This document shows, one piece after another, positions 1-12,043 of a DNA stretch of 64,000 nt. The translations under genes were made by a program, and so were the position numbers. The DNA comes from Azorinus chamasolen (lineage: Eukaryota; Mollusca; Bivalvia; Cardiida; Solecurtidae), in contig OY755241.1 in the NCBI GenBank assembly GCA_963576725.1, forward strand, positions 30,878,853 through 30,942,852. Direction: 5' to 3'. How positions within the stretch are numbered: the stretch's first letter is position 1; each line of letters starts with the position of its first letter. Under the pieces are notes generated by a model that was given only the letters and a program-made list of their open reading frames with translations, did no database searches and had not been told where the DNA came from.

Positions 1-45
1 TCGTTCTGTATTCAGCAACCACCTGTCTTTAATTCTTTTCTCCAA

Positions 46-254
46 TAATGATATCATGGATATTAATTAGCTTTATTTCTATAATGGCACGTGAACACAA
101 GAATATTGGACCTTGGTAAAACTGTAGAATCATACTTATATTGTTTCAAAAGCAAACAAAGCAAATCCTGATTATACGGCTCCTGTAGGAGCCATGGTCT
201 GGTCTGGGTCTACTCAGTTTGCAAGGGGCTGAAATGTCTATTAATGGAGTTAAG
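46..254. repeat. Family A foldback element, degraded
   Basis: Shows AATAATGATATCATGGATATTAATTAG at the left in decayed form, GTAGAATCATA in the middle, then arms around GGCTCCTGTAGGAGCC and the right arm GTCTACTCAGTTTGC. The left end is lost. Confidence 0.6.
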
Positions 255-829
255 GATAAGACTTCTTCATTGTGGTCGCCTCAGATGATATTTTACTGTA
301 TATTTAAAATGTGTAGAACAGTTACACTATATAACAAAATAACTCGCTAGCTGTGAACATCTACTACCTAATTAGTGACTGATCTGGATTCAAATATGTA
401 ACCTAGCAACCAAAACACAGACTGATACGATCAAATTAACTGCGCCAACTACAAGCACGGCACTTAGATGGGATACTCTTTCACAGAAAACAGGATGGAC
501 CCCAGGATGTAATTGACCTCCGCAATTCACCTCTAATCTGTTGGAAAATACTGATGTATATCCAAGCTAGAGGAGACATCTATTCACACTCTGATATGCT
601 TAAAGTTTGATTGCTTCCAATATGTGCAAGTTATTTAAGAAACTGTTGACCGTGTATCAAGTAGATTGGAGACACCGGGTTACTGGGCGTGTCATCTGGA
701 TTCAATCAGTGTGAAACAATAATCACAAACTTACTCGCCCGTAAGGTTGTATGAGGATGATAATTGTTTCTCCAGTCAGTAATTGGCCTGTATAGTTTTG
801 TACTTTGTGTTCTTCTGGATACAATTCAG

Positions 830-1395
830 GCACTGTTTACCGACTTACAAGGCTATGTTTACTGACTTACAATGCTTTGTTTACTGCTTATAAAGCTGTC
901 TTTACTGACTTACAAGGCTTTGTTTACTGTCTTATAAGCCCCTGTTTACTGAGTTACAAGGCACTGTTTACTTATTTACAAGGCTCTATTTACTGATTTA
1001 CAATGCTCTGTTTACTGACTGACAAGTCTCTGTTTACTGACTTACAAGGCTCTGACTTACAATGTTTCTGTTTACTGACGAACAAGGCTCTGTTGACTGT
1101 TTTACATGGTTCGGTTTACTGACTTACAATGCTCTGTTTACTGACTTACAATGTTCTGTTTACTGACTTACAATGCCCTGTTTACGGACGTACAATGTTA
1201 TGTTTACTGACTTACAAGGCCCTGTTTATTGATTTACAAGGCTCTGTTTATTTACTTACAATGCTATTTACTGACTTACAAGGCTGTTTACGGACTTACA
1301 AGGTTCTGTTTACTGACTTACAAGACTGTTTAGGCATACTGACTTACAAGGTTCTGTTTACTGATTTACAAGGCTCTGTTTTACTTAGGTTACAC
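830..1395 (+). repeat. 22-bp minisatellite (TGTTTACTGACTTACAAGGC)
   Basis: About 25 imperfect copies of a unit close to CTGTTTACTGACTTACAAGG with an added 1-3 bases. ORFs through it (residue pattern LLTYKALFTDLQG) follow from the repeat and are not genes. Confidence 0.9.
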
Positions 1396-1506
1396 GTTTA
1401 GTTGTTACCCTTTCGCTGCAGAATAAATTTCGTCTGCTGAGATTATCGTCCGTTTCAAATTTCAAATTGGAAATGTTTTCTTTTTTTCAGTACATAAATA
1501 CATTGA

Positions 1507-1572
1507 CAAACAGTTTGGATCCTGATGAGACGCCGAGTTACTCGGCGTCTCATCTGGATCCAAACTGTTTGC
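1507..1572. repeat. Family E hairpin
   Basis: Near-perfect palindrome of 33-bp arms from CAAACAGTTTGGATCC through GACGCCGAGT/TACTCGGCGTC to GGATCCAAACTGTTTG. A second right arm alone lies at 1640-1670. Confidence 0.85.
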
Positions 1573-1903
1573 AAAGGACATCACGGTTAATGGCGGCGAA
1601 ATAATTAACTTACTTGACATATTCAAGACTGTCGTTGCACTTCGTCTCATCTGGATCCAAACTGTTTACATAGATTATCATGTAGTCACCTGTAGCATGT
1701 AAACGGGTTGATACGAAGAGGAACTTCCAGATTTGACCACTTAGCAATCTAAATATATTTTGTTTATTTTGGGAGAAAAGTCAGAAACAACCTCAATGAC
1801 AAAGCACTTGTCCTTTAATGGACTGTAAATAATGTACTTAATAACCATATTCTGGCCTGGCTCCGAGGATGTAAACAATGTGCTTCAATCTGATTTCAAT
1901 CTC

Positions 1904-1961
1904 AAGCATCTGATTAGTCAAATTTTGAGCTAAGCTCAAAATCTGATCAATCAGATACTTG
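1904..1961. repeat. Family I hairpin
   Basis: Arms CAAGCATCTGATTAGTCAAA and its imperfect complement meet at TTGAGCTAAGCTCAA. The same hairpin occurs at 39,181. Confidence 0.6.
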
Positions 1962-2714
1962 GGAATTAACTTATACTCAAACTCAAACGTTTATTACCAC
2001 GGAGCCTGATCTTTTTATATAGATTTTGTTTTACCATTTCGAAGTGTGTGGTTTATATTTTTACGCCAAAATGTATCGTTTACCAATATTCTAGAAGACT
2101 GATTATGTATTTGAAAATAAATTGAAGAAAACTTTGAGTAGACTATACATACATTATAATCTTTGCAGGCGGCACGAATATGGCGGCAAAAGGAGAACAA
2201 TACTTTCTAATTAAGCATTGACAGCATGAGTTGAGCATCTTATAAAGCAGGTGATTGTTTCATGGAGGGCAAAGGTCATGCAAGCAACTCTTATAGGAGG
2301 TTCCTGCAACATATTTTTGTCCGCATTAATCTATAAAACCTACTATTATGCTACAGTTTAATGCTCTCTTAAGATATGTGTTACTGTACATGTAGCGAAT
2401 GGACTGGTCTTGGTCTCGATTGTAGCCCAATTTTAAATGCTGTACGCGGTTAGTCACCAGCAATTACATTCTTCTTTAACAGTCCCCACTTGTTTGTTTT
2501 CCTATTTTGTCACGATCACGGGTCAGCAAGTACAATAAGTTAAAATTGCATTGGTCACAACTGGGGCAGAGTAGTGCACAATGTCATCGGCGTGAGAATT
2601 TTCCTTTCACTGGACGATCACGTGACACAGTCAGTATACGTCACAGATATCTAGACCCACGTTCAATATGAAAAGTACAAGGTGTATAAACAAATAGTAA
2701 ACTAGCTTTGTCAA

Positions 2715-2907
2715 TACAATGAACATTTATATTATGAATATTCATGTGAGAAATAAAAGCTTTATGAATACCAATAAGCTTTTTTATATATATGCAGTGG
2801 CACTATGGATAACGGTTTTTGAATATGACAGAACTGCAGAATCATATTTTCGACAATATGATTCCGTAAGCAAAGAGATAGACCCAGATCAGACGGCTCC
2901 TACATGA
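2715..2907. repeat. Family A element, 3' truncated
   Basis: Has ATGAATATTCATGTGAGAAATAA, the central AACTGCAGAATCATAT and one arm GACCCAGATCAGACGGCTCC; the second arm is missing. Confidence 0.6.
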
Positions 2908-3164
2908 TATATAACCTTTAAACATTTTACAAAACCGTAATTTCCAAATACAAATGTAGTACTATTAAAACTGTTATTGCGGACATAGGTCGAATCACAC
3001 ACTACTTTGCAACGTTTGGCTATGCCAGAAACTTTAGAATCAATTCTACATGTTTGCATAAGCACACGGAGCAGGTCCATGTAAGATGAATCTACAGGAG
3101 ATGCCTAATCTGGGTTACGTATCCATGGAGTAAAGGGGTATGTTAAGTGTTCCCTCCAGTCCAC

Positions 3165-3445
3165 ATCTCAAACCCATCCCCATATCATCCGTCCCCATCC
3201 CTGTATCATCCATCCGCATCCCTGTATCATCCGTCCCCATCCCTTTATCATCCGTCACCATCCCTTTATCATCAGTCCATATCCCTGTATCATCCGTCCC
3301 CATCCCTTTATCATCCGTCCCCATCCCTTTATCATCCGTCCCCATCCATCCCTTTATCATCCGTCCCCATCCCTTTATCATCCGTCCCCATCCCTTTATC
3401 ATCCGTCACCATCCCTTTATCATCCGTCACCGTCCCTTTATCGCG
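3165..3445 (+). repeat. 21-bp minisatellite (CCCATCCCTTTATCATCCGT)
   Basis: About 13 copies of CATCCCTTTATCATCCGTCC, with CTGTATC variants in the first half. It gives long ORFs on both strands (PIPLSSV, KGMGTDD), which are by-products. Confidence 0.9.
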
Positions 3446-3649
3446 AATCTGGGTTTGCAACGTGACCAAAGACTCCGAAATGTTCTTAAACACTTTTCTT
3501 TGATGTTCATCTCTCACCTTTCTCTCCTTTGAGAATGGTGTTGATTCCTGTCTTATATATAGCCAAAGGTCATTGAACATCCGTCGCCTCTCTGACGTCA
3601 ATATCAGATGATACGGGATTGTACACTTGGTCTGGAACCAAACAAGGGT

Positions 3650-3830
3650 AAAATACACAAAGGTCAAATACACAGGGGTCAAATACACAGGGGTCATATA
3701 CGCAAAGGTCAAATACACAGGGGTCAAATACACAGGTGTCATACATGTATACACAAAGATCAAATACACAAGCGTCAAATAGGCAAGGGTCAAATACTCA
3801 AACACAAAAGGGTTAGATACACTAGAGTTA
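3650..3830 (+). repeat. 14-bp minisatellite (GGTCAAATACACAG)
   Basis: About 13 imperfect copies of GGGTCAAATACACA. It lies 200 bp after the previous minisatellite, making a cluster. Confidence 0.88.
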
Positions 3831-4157
3831 AGTATACTCAAATATATACGAAGTCTCCGTGCATGGTGGTATGTTTATTGTCTTTGACTGACAATGACCG
3901 CTGTTGTTCGAATCTTTGCCAGGCCATTTGGGATTTTATATGTGAAGAAGCCTCCCGGCTGGCTTACGATAAGTCGGTGGTTCCACCCAGGCGTTCTGTG
4001 CAGGAATCAATGCATTTGTTCCGTGTACATAAATACCTCTGAGGTCTTCCTCCACCTGTAATTAGCTGGATGTCGCGATTTTACTGAAATCATTATTAAA
4101 GCCACCACATTCAAAGAGAGAGCAGGTCGTATCATGTACACACTGACATGTACGCCT

Positions 4158-4580
4158 TTAACACCGTCTCTCATGAATATTCATGTTACAGACAATGTGT
4201 ATATGCATATTAATTAATGACATTTGAAATTTGGCCTTGGTTAAAATTGTAGAATCAAATCCATATAATTCCATCATCAAACAGATCCGTTTGAACCGTC
4301 TATAATTATATATGAGCCGTCTGATCTGGGTCTATTCTGATTGCAAAGACATTTACCCATTACCTCACAGGCTATGTTTAGATACAAGCTCTTTGAATAA
4401 ATCTACCGAAAAGGAGCATTAGCTAGAGAAAAGGAAAATTTTAGAATTTTGTAGTTTGAAACCATTGTGATAAATAGAGCATTTGCTCCTATAGGAGCAA
4501 ATGCTCTATTTATCACAATGGTTTCACAAAGTGACTTTTACAGAGTCGTCAAAAGTCGTCAATATGAGGGAATGGGTTAA
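4158..4580. repeat. Family A element (4158-4350) joined to a complete family B element (4350-4580)
   Basis: The A copy has CATGAATATTCATG and right arm GGGTCTATTCTGATTGC. The B copy runs from ACCCATTACC to AATGGGTTAA with a 35-bp-arm hairpin centred on CTCCTATAGGAG at 4486. Confidence 0.75.
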
Positions 4581-4939
4581 AGGGTTTATTTGTGGAGTAA
4601 ATGGTTAATCGTGACATATCTATACATATCGAGATTAACCTCTTACCTGCGGTACAAGCTTTTATCCCTAGAAAATATTCTCTACTTCAGTTTTCCATAT
4701 TTGATTAATCTTTCATTTCTTTAAAACAACACAACCGGAGTATCAAACGTCACCGAGTCACTCGATTGTCTCATCTAGTTCCACACTGTTGTCTTAGGTA
4801 ACTTAATGTTTTGTAAGACACTGAAGGTTAAAGCAGCCAAAAATTTATTCCTCAATATTTCATTAAACACACACTTGATCAGATATCAGATAAGACTAAC
4901 TGCTGTCTATTTGTTTTGAGCGAGCTCACAATCTAATGT

Positions 4940-5130
4940 CTGACAGAGCTACAGAAAGGTGCGTACTCAAATACCAGAATTGTCATTTCTCCACCAAACC
5001 CTCTAAGAGACGATTCTAAAGAGTGGTCACAACATAGGGTTTGGTGGAGAAATAAATGAGTTATTTTTGAAAATGTTTTAATTTTACGCATCTTATCTGG
5101 ACATCTAGCGAATATAAATCAGGTGATTAC
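4940..5130. repeat. Family F element
   Basis: Left arm CATTTCTCCACCAAACCCT, right arm GGGTTTGGTGGAGAAAT, with GACGATTCTAAAGAGTGG in one arm only; the hairpin has lost most of the left arm tip. Confidence 0.65.
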
Positions 5131-5274
5131 ATTATTATGACATACGCACGAAGTATCGTATCTGATCCGAGATATATAAGCCAACAGAGCTGACCCTGAC
5201 CAGGAGTCGTCTGATCTAGGCCTACTACGTCATCAAAACGTCGAAATTCGTCCGTGTATGGTAAATGATAGACA

Positions 5275-5482
5275 TACAGTAAAACCTCTCTATAACGGCT
5301 ATTAAATTATGTTAATTAGTTGGTATTTAGGACAGGTTGCTGCTTAAAGCAATGTGAAAGTAAAACAGAACGCTGCTATAGGAGCGTTCTGTTTTACTTT
5401 CACATTGCTTTAAGCAGCCACCTGCCTTGAACACAGAATACTTGATGTAATTTAGTGGCCGTTATAGAGAGATTTGACTGTA
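5275..5482. mobile_element. Family C1 element (pogo/Tigger-like MITE)
   Basis: TACAGTAAAACCTCTCTATA at the left and TATAGAGAGATTTGACTGTA at the right, with a long hairpin (AAAGCAATGTGAAAGTAAAA arms). TA flanks and CAGT ends suggest the pogo branch of Tc1/mariner; there is no transposase. Confidence 0.8.
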
Positions 5483-5552
5483 TCTCCTCTCTGCGGTTTA
5501 ACCCTTGTCTGCTAAGAGTATCGTCTGCTTCACGCTTCAGAGTGGCAGTTTC

Positions 5553-5695
5553 TTAACCATTTCCTCCATAAATACGCCTTTCTACGCCTCTGTAAAAATC
5601 ACCTGTTGAAACCATTGTGATAAATAGAGCATGGTTTCAAAGGGTGACTTTTATAGAGGCGTCAAAAGGTGTCAATATGAGGGAATGGGTTAAAG
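5553..5695. repeat. Family B element with collapsed hairpin
   Basis: Both ends are present but the hairpin reads GATAAATAGAGC then directly GGTTTCAA: the tip and most of the right arm are deleted. Confidence 0.7.
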
Positions 5696-6123
5696 CTTAT
5701 ATGACAAGATATAACTTTTGCTTTAGGAAATGAAGCAGCCGACAATTTTAGTAAAGGATATACATGTATAGCTACAAAGCGGTGAAAGGTCCTTGAGATG
5801 GAGACTGCTTAATGTAGGGTAACATTCATGGAGAGAGCTCCCAAATGGACTTTCTGATCGACTTTCATCCTGCATTAAGCAGTCACTTGACTATAAAGAA
5901 CAAACGTCGTCTTTACACTAAAAGTCCAGTTTAGAGGGGAATTACTGTACCCATAAACTAACTTGTCACTTACTGTATCGGATAGCTTTTGACAATACAA
6001 AAAGCTACAAATGCACAAATGCGTATTAAGTACATGTATGTGATGCGGACTACTTCACGTAACTATAATTTATTTGTAACAGATTTGTGTCTGCTCCAAT
6101 ACCGCTGTAAGCAGTTATCATTA

Positions 6124-6390
6124 TTTAACCCTTTGCCTGTTGCATGTTCATGTAAGAAATAATGACGTCATGAATATTTATTGGCTGGGTCTTTATAATG
6201 GTATATGTATACAAGATAAGTTGGTACTTAGAGAAACTGTAGAGTCGAGTCATATCCAGTATAATTCCATAAGCTAATAGAACAGACCCTGATAAGATGT
6301 CCCCTTTAGAAGCCGTCTAATCTAGGTCTACTCTGTTTGCAAATGCGTGAAAAAACAAACGTATCAGTGAAACGATTAATCCTTTCGATC
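6124..6390. repeat. Family A element carrying a CRE-like TGACGTCA
   Basis: Begins TTTAACCCTTTGCC; contains TGACGTCA at 6163-6170, AACTGTAGAGTC and a hairpin with an insert at the centre (GTCCCCTTTAGAAGCC). Confidence 0.65.
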
Positions 6391-6654
6391 CTTAGTAATT
6401 AGAGTCGAATAGCACATCAATGTTTAATTATAAAATCCACTGAGTATGAAACATTTTAAATGTGCAAGAAGATTATGACTGACAGTACATACCCTACCTA
6501 ATCAGAGGGCTCCCTGAGAGTCCTCTAATCAGGATCTACACTGTTTGAAACTAACAGTGTTCGCGTGTCCCAGTTAAACATTGTAAACCTGGTTGTAAAT
6601 GTAAGTCAGAGTTCATGCTGAGAGGCCTACATTTGTTTTGACCCCCTACGTGTT

Positions 6655-7002
6655 TAACATTCATGTACGAACTGATGACGTCATGAATATGTATTAGCTG
6701 ATTTTTAAAATGTTACATGAACACAGGATTTGTTTGACCGGAAGGAACTGTGTATATAATTACAGTAAAACCTCTCTATAACGGCCATTAATTTGTGTTA
6801 ATTAGTCGGTATTTAGGACAGGTGGCCGCTTAAAGCAAGGTGAAAGTAAAACAGAACGCTCCTATAGGAGCGTTCTGTTTTACTTTCACCTTGCTTTAAG
6901 GAGCGCTCTGTTTTACTTTCAAACTTGCTTTAAGCAGCTACCTGCCTTTAACACAAAATACTTGATGTCATTTAGTGTCCGTTATAGAGAGGTTCTACGG
7001 TA
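6655..7002. mobile_element. Family C1 element (6761-7002) inserted into a family A left half
   Basis: The A part holds TGACGTCA (6676-6683). C1 is complete with ACAGTAAAACCTCTCTATAA ends, centre CTCCTATAGGAG at 6859. Part of its right arm (GTTCTGTTTTACTTTCA.CTTGCTTTAAG) is present twice, an internal duplication. Confidence 0.78.
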
Positions 7003-7354
7003 CATAAGCAATTTCAACCATGTTTAAAGATAATATCCTGTTAATGAATAAACTGAAGTCAATTGACTACCATTCATAGCGCTATAAATTGAGATTCCTA
7101 TCTATACACTCCAATTATAATGTTTACAAACAAGGAAATTGAACAAGTCTCGACGCATTCAGTCTGCCGTTGAATGGAAACCTATTTAGAAATAATTTCA
7201 TCTAATTTCTTGCACAAAGCATTTATACCCCGCAGTTGAATGGTTTGTTAGACATCGCCTTTTAGTCACGCATGGCATTGTGATGGTTTCTTCAGTACAA
7301 TGTATATGTCAATATATTAAAATAACACAGTTCTACTGCTCTATAGCTTCCAAT

Positions 7355-7880
7355 TAACCCTTTAGATCATGAATATTCATGTAAGAAATAAATGACATCG
7401 TGAATATTAATCAGATATTTTTTACAGTTGCACATGGACATAGAAATGTTTGTCCATAGCAGCAACTGTAGAATCATATCTATATTATTTCATAAGCAAA
7501 TAGAGCAGACCCTGATTGGACGACTCCTATAGGAGTCTACTCTGTTTGCAAGGACGTAGACAAGCGTAGAAGGGCTTATTTATGGACCAGGAGTAAAGGG
7601 TCAACCCTTTGCCTGGCGGACACACCATTTAACGCCTTCGTAAACAAAGTAGACCCAGATCAGACAGAACCTGCAGAAGCAATTTGATCTGGTTCTCCTC
7701 TATTAGCCTAAGTTTGTCTTTCTGAATACTTAGGGTAATTAGGCCATTCCTTCAGAAGCAGTTTGATCTTGGTCTGCGCTATTTGCTAAATGTGTCAGTC
7801 CAGATACTTGGGGTAATACTTTAGGAGAAATTTGATCTGGGTCTGCAATATTCACCTATTCGAATACTGAAGGTAATTAG
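7355..7880. repeat. Family A element (7355-7603) followed by A and G arm fragments
   Basis: The first copy runs from TTAACCCTTTAG to AGTAAAGGGTCAA with centre CTCCTATAGGAG at 7524. After it come pieces such as TCGTAAACAAAGTAGACCC and three GGTAATTAG-type G fragments with GATCTGGGTCTGC. Confidence 0.65.
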
Positions 7881-8159
7881 CATATACATGTAGATACATG
7901 TAGGTTGACACGCGGAATCCACTTTTTGCAATGAAAGACAGTTTCTGCTTCCTTTTTGAAAAATTGTCGCCTTAAACAACTGTGCTCGTCATATCGAATT
8001 AACCCTATTATTTATACTCCTGTCGCTTTACTCCTTTGCAAACAGAGAAGACTCAGGCGTGAGTTTTCTGGTACTTAAAGTCTGCTCTGTGTGCTGACAT
8101 GTTACAGATCTGGTTCTCTACTGTTTGCTATGAAAGTAACTTTATTTTATATTTGTAAT

Positions 8160-8358
8160 TACAGTAAAACCCCTCTAATGTGAAATAAACATGACTGTCT
8201 TTATAAGCAGGTGGTTGCTTAATGCAGTGCGAAAGTTATGAAGAAATCTCCTACAAGAGCTTTCTGCATAACTGTCGTCCTGCATTAAGCTACCCACTGC
8301 ATCTGCCACTGTGAATTATGCCCAGTTTTGCTGGTCGCATTAGAGGGGGTTTACTGTA
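8160..8358. mobile_element. Family C2 element (pogo-like MITE)
   Basis: TACAGTAAAACCCCTCTAAT at the left, CATTAGAGGGGGTTTACTGTA in decayed form at the right, and a GCTTAATGCAG.GCGAAAGTTATG hairpin. Confidence 0.8.
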
Positions 8359-8409
8359 TACTAAACTAGAATTAATTAATATTCATTAGGAGGGGGTCTT
8401 GTATGAATT

Positions 8410-8841
<432 letters not shown>

Positions 8842-9235
8842 CATGACGTAAATGATAAGATTGCTATAGCGTCTTTGTATATACTTTGGTGACGTGCCTG
8901 GGGGTGTAGTAAAGACAAAATATATCGTTAAATGCTAAGCGCATCCTGGCAGGCATTTTCAAACAGCTTTAGTCCAAATGAGACACCGAGCATCTCGACA
9001 ACATATCAGGATCAACACTGTTTGACACTCGGTCAATAGCTTCTCCAATGCTTGGACAAACCGGAAGTACAAGTGTATGAAAATGGTAACAGTTTGAAGT
9101 TTAAGCCAACGTCTATTTTATAGCATACTAAGGATTAATATCCATTTCTCATTCACTAGTTTTTGTTGATGTTGTATCACAGCTGTTTTCCGCGTTTTGC
9201 GGGAAAATGGAGAACGTACGTATATTGGCCTTTAT

Positions 9236-9443
9236 AATGCTGACTTTTCAAAATAGACTATTTCAAAAAAATCAAACAGATCATCTTTATGGTGAATTTT
9301 TAGGATTTTTTTCTAAAGAAAAGTGTAACATGACAAACAGTGCAGACCCGGATGGGAGGGATCCTCTAGGAGCCCTCTCATCTGGGTCTACACTGTTTGC
9401 AAAGGACATTATAGTGACTCGTGTCCCGCGTTATAAGCGTTAA
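9236..9443. repeat. Family D element
   Basis: Contains AAAATAGACTATTTCAAAAA, AAGAAAAGTGTAACATGACA and arms GCAGACCCGGATG / CATCTGGGTCTACACTGTTTG; ends GTCCCGCGTTATAAGCGTTAA. Confidence 0.75.
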
Positions 9444-9573
9444 GTATCGATTGCGTTTATTATCGTCTGTTTTTCTACATCGGTATTTATTGTCGTCTGC
9501 TTCAACCGTTTGAAGATAAATTGCTCGTTTTTGTTTTCTATTCGAAAAAGCCATTTTACCTGATGAGACTTAC

Positions 9574-9735
9574 TACAGAAACCCCTCGATTATTCGAACA
9601 CTCTAACACGAATCGTTATCGAACTTTAAGACATGTGGCTGCTTAATGCAGAAAGCTCCAAGAGGAAAGCCGTCACTTGCCTTAAGGTGTCTTAATTATT
9701 CTATACAATAATCGAATTATGGAGGTTTTACTGTA
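9574..9735. mobile_element. Family C3 element, one hairpin arm lost
   Basis: TACAGAAACCCCTCGATTAT at the left, AATCGAATTATGGAGG-TTTTACTGTA in decayed form at the right, with TTAATGCAGAAAGCTCC between. Confidence 0.7.
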
Positions 9736-9780
9736 TTTGCAAAGGGGCTACAGATAAATTGCACAGTGCATCCCTATAAG

Positions 9781-9896
9781 TACGAAAGACCGGCGGTGAC
9801 ATTTCCATTTCAAGATTTCACACAATACAATTCATGATTTCACGATTTTGTATTGTGTGAAATCCTGAAGTAGAATTGTCACCACCGGTCTTTCGT
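9781..9896. repeat. Long inverted repeat with GACCGG arms
   Basis: ACGAAAGACCGGCGGTGACA at the left and GTCACCACCGGTCTTTCGT at the right; inner arms GATTTCACACAATACAA and its complement. It is not related to the other families here. Confidence 0.75.
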
Positions 9897-10101
9897 ATAT
9901 TTGAGTTTGTTTTATAAACTGGAATGGGGAAGAGAAATGATTTATGTTTGAATGAAATTCATTGAAGGAAAATATAAGAGACAATAAACGTCCTTTCAAG
10001 TTAACCTTCTGGGCAGTTGTCGTCTGCAAATAATATGTCGTCTGCTGCAAGTCTAAACGTGCACCTTCTTCCATTTATTCTCAAAACCAGTGCCAGGGTG
10101 T

Positions 10102-10490
10102 CAAACAGTTTGGATTCTGGTGAGATGCCGAGTTACTCGGCGTCTCATCTGGATCCAAACTGTTTGCAAAGGTAATTACAAAGTCGCCTATTGGGCGTTG
10201 AAGGTCAACTTCTTTAAAGCCATAACACCTTGAAATCTTTTATATACATGTAATTCTTTTTTAACCCTTTCCTCCATAAATACGCCTTTCTACGCCTCTG
10301 TAAAAATCACCTATTGAAACCATTGTGATTAATAGAGCATTTGCTCCTGTATGAGCAAATGCTCTATTTATCACAGTGGTTTCAAACTACAAAATTAAAA
10401 AAAAAATCCTTTTCTCTAGTTAATGCTCCTTTTCGGTAGATTTATTCAAAGTGGATGGATCTAAAAATAGCATATGGAGGAAAGGGTTAA
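10102..10490. repeat. Family E hairpin (10102-10167) and complete family B element (10261-10490)
   Basis: E: GCCGAGTTACTCGGC centre with CAAACAGTTTGGAT arms. B: full length from TTAACCCTTTCC to GGAAAGGGTTAA with TTAA at both ends and centre CTCCTGTATGAG. Confidence 0.85.
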
Positions 10491-10873
10491 TATTTCATCA
10501 GAATTCAAATAGAATTGTGGGACAGGATCATGGGCGCTAACTTTACAGTCTGGAATGATTTGAATCCTTTGGATGCCGAATTTTAAAAGTAGAATGGCCC
10601 ATCACTGATTAAATGTATAGTTCATGTAATATGAACTACAATGTAGTTTCAATTTTCTGGAGGATTTTGAATGGCAAACAGTGCAAACCCTGATCAGATG
10701 GATTCTTTAGGATTAATGGTTAAGCTCTCATTGGTACAAATAATCCAGATATAAAAAGTATTATTTATGCATTTCTCTGCCAAATCTTATATTGCTGCCA
10801 CTCATTAGCATCGTTTCATTAATTCTAATGAATATCAGCGAGATAAGATATGACTGAGAAATAACACACGTGA

Positions 10874-11330
10874 ACCTTTTACTCCATAATGCACAGTTCT
10901 GTCTTTGCAAACAGAGAAGACCCAGATCAGACGGCTCCTATAGGAACCGTCTTATCAGGGTCTGCTCTGTTTGTATTGCTTATGAAATCATATAGACATG
11001 ATTCTACAATTTCTACTGCGGCCAAAATAGTTCTGTACCATGTGCCATTATAAAAAAATAATCTACAGTAAAACTTCGATTATCCGAACACTAAAATACG
11101 TATTATTATCGATCTTTAAGACAGGTGGCAGCTTAATGCATGGTGAAAGTCATGCAGAAAGCTCCTCTAGGAGCTTTCTGCATGACTTTCACCATGCATT
11201 AAGCAGCCAACTGCCTAAAAGGGTCTACATTCTTCTATACCGAAAATTCGAATAATCGAGGTTTTACTGTAATTAATATTCATGATGTCAGCCTTTTCTT
11301 TCCTGAATTTCCATGGAGTAAACGGTTAAA
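10874..11330. mobile_element. Family A element with a C3 element nested in it (11064-11271)
   Basis: A hairpin GCAAACAGAGAAGACCCAGA / GGGTCTGCTCTGTTTG at 10,910-10,970; the A body resumes ATTAATATTCATGATGTCA after 11,271. The C3 copy has both ends (ACAGTAAAACTTCGATTA / AATCGAGGTTTTACTGTA), TA flanks and a 36-bp-arm hairpin centred on GCTCCTCTAGGAGC. Confidence 0.85.
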
Positions 11331-11337
11331 TAGATCA

Positions 11338-12040
11338 GTACTCGTCTATAAATATTATTAATGTAAATACTTTATCATTTTTACCTCATATAACTTATTT
11401 ATACATGTGATGAGTGTAATAATACGATCTGTATCCACAGTCCTAAGAACGAGCTTCGGTCATGATTGATTGGAGTAATTGTTGTAGGTGTTGCTGGTCA
11501 CGATAGATACGCATGAGTGAAGATGGGTTTTTCTGGAGGCATTCGGTAGAAGTTTTCCTCCTACCTTTACTCTTCATTTGGCTGAGTTCATTTTTGTCAG
11601 CTTAATTAATGGCCTCTGTATTGATAAAATAATAAGCAGTCTCCTTCTGTTCAAACTGTATCTAGCAGTTACTCGACGTCGCATCCGCAAGTCCTGTTCT
11701 GTTCAGTTAACTGTTCGCAAAGACAGTGGTAATTTAGTTGAAAGTGTGTCGCGTGTAAGATGTAATTCTAGTAATGACACATCGACGGTGAATGTACTGT
11801 TGATGTGAAAAGGCTTAGCCAATGTTCGTAGAAATTGTTAACTGATCTGTTTTGTAATAAGGAAGAGTTGCTTTGTAGTGAGATTGTATGTTATTATTTG
11901 GATTCCGTTTGGTAATAGTATGGTAAGTGATATGCATTCATTAAATCTTTTTTTTTTTGGTTATTTTATTGGAATATCATATTACCTATTGCTACATCCG
12001 TTACATATTTTATTTATTATAGTTACCATATACAATACAT
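11338..12040. other. No feature seen
   Basis: About 700 bp with only short ORFs, the longest near 76 codons (11,578-11,808) with no recognisable motif or flanking splice signals. Confidence 0.5.
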
Positions 12041-12043
12041 ATA

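Noticed and set aside
830..1395. CRISPR-like regular repeat
   Set aside because: Units are adjacent without spacers, degenerate, and in an animal genome.
805..1401. ORFs rich in LLTYKALFTDLQG
   Set aside because: Produced by the 22-bp minisatellite.
3140..3532. ORFs of 95-169 codons on both strands (PIPLSSV, KGMGTDD, VYLTPVYLT)
   Set aside because: They follow from the 21-bp and 14-bp minisatellites and occur on both strands and in several frames.
3608..4042. 144-codon ORF with HKGQIHRGQIHRG
   Set aside because: The first part is the 14-bp minisatellite; the rest has no motif or splice support.
5275..5482. Palindromes read as bacterial-type terminators
   Set aside because: The hairpins belong to mobile foldback elements in animal DNA, lack a T tract, and recur with fixed ends.
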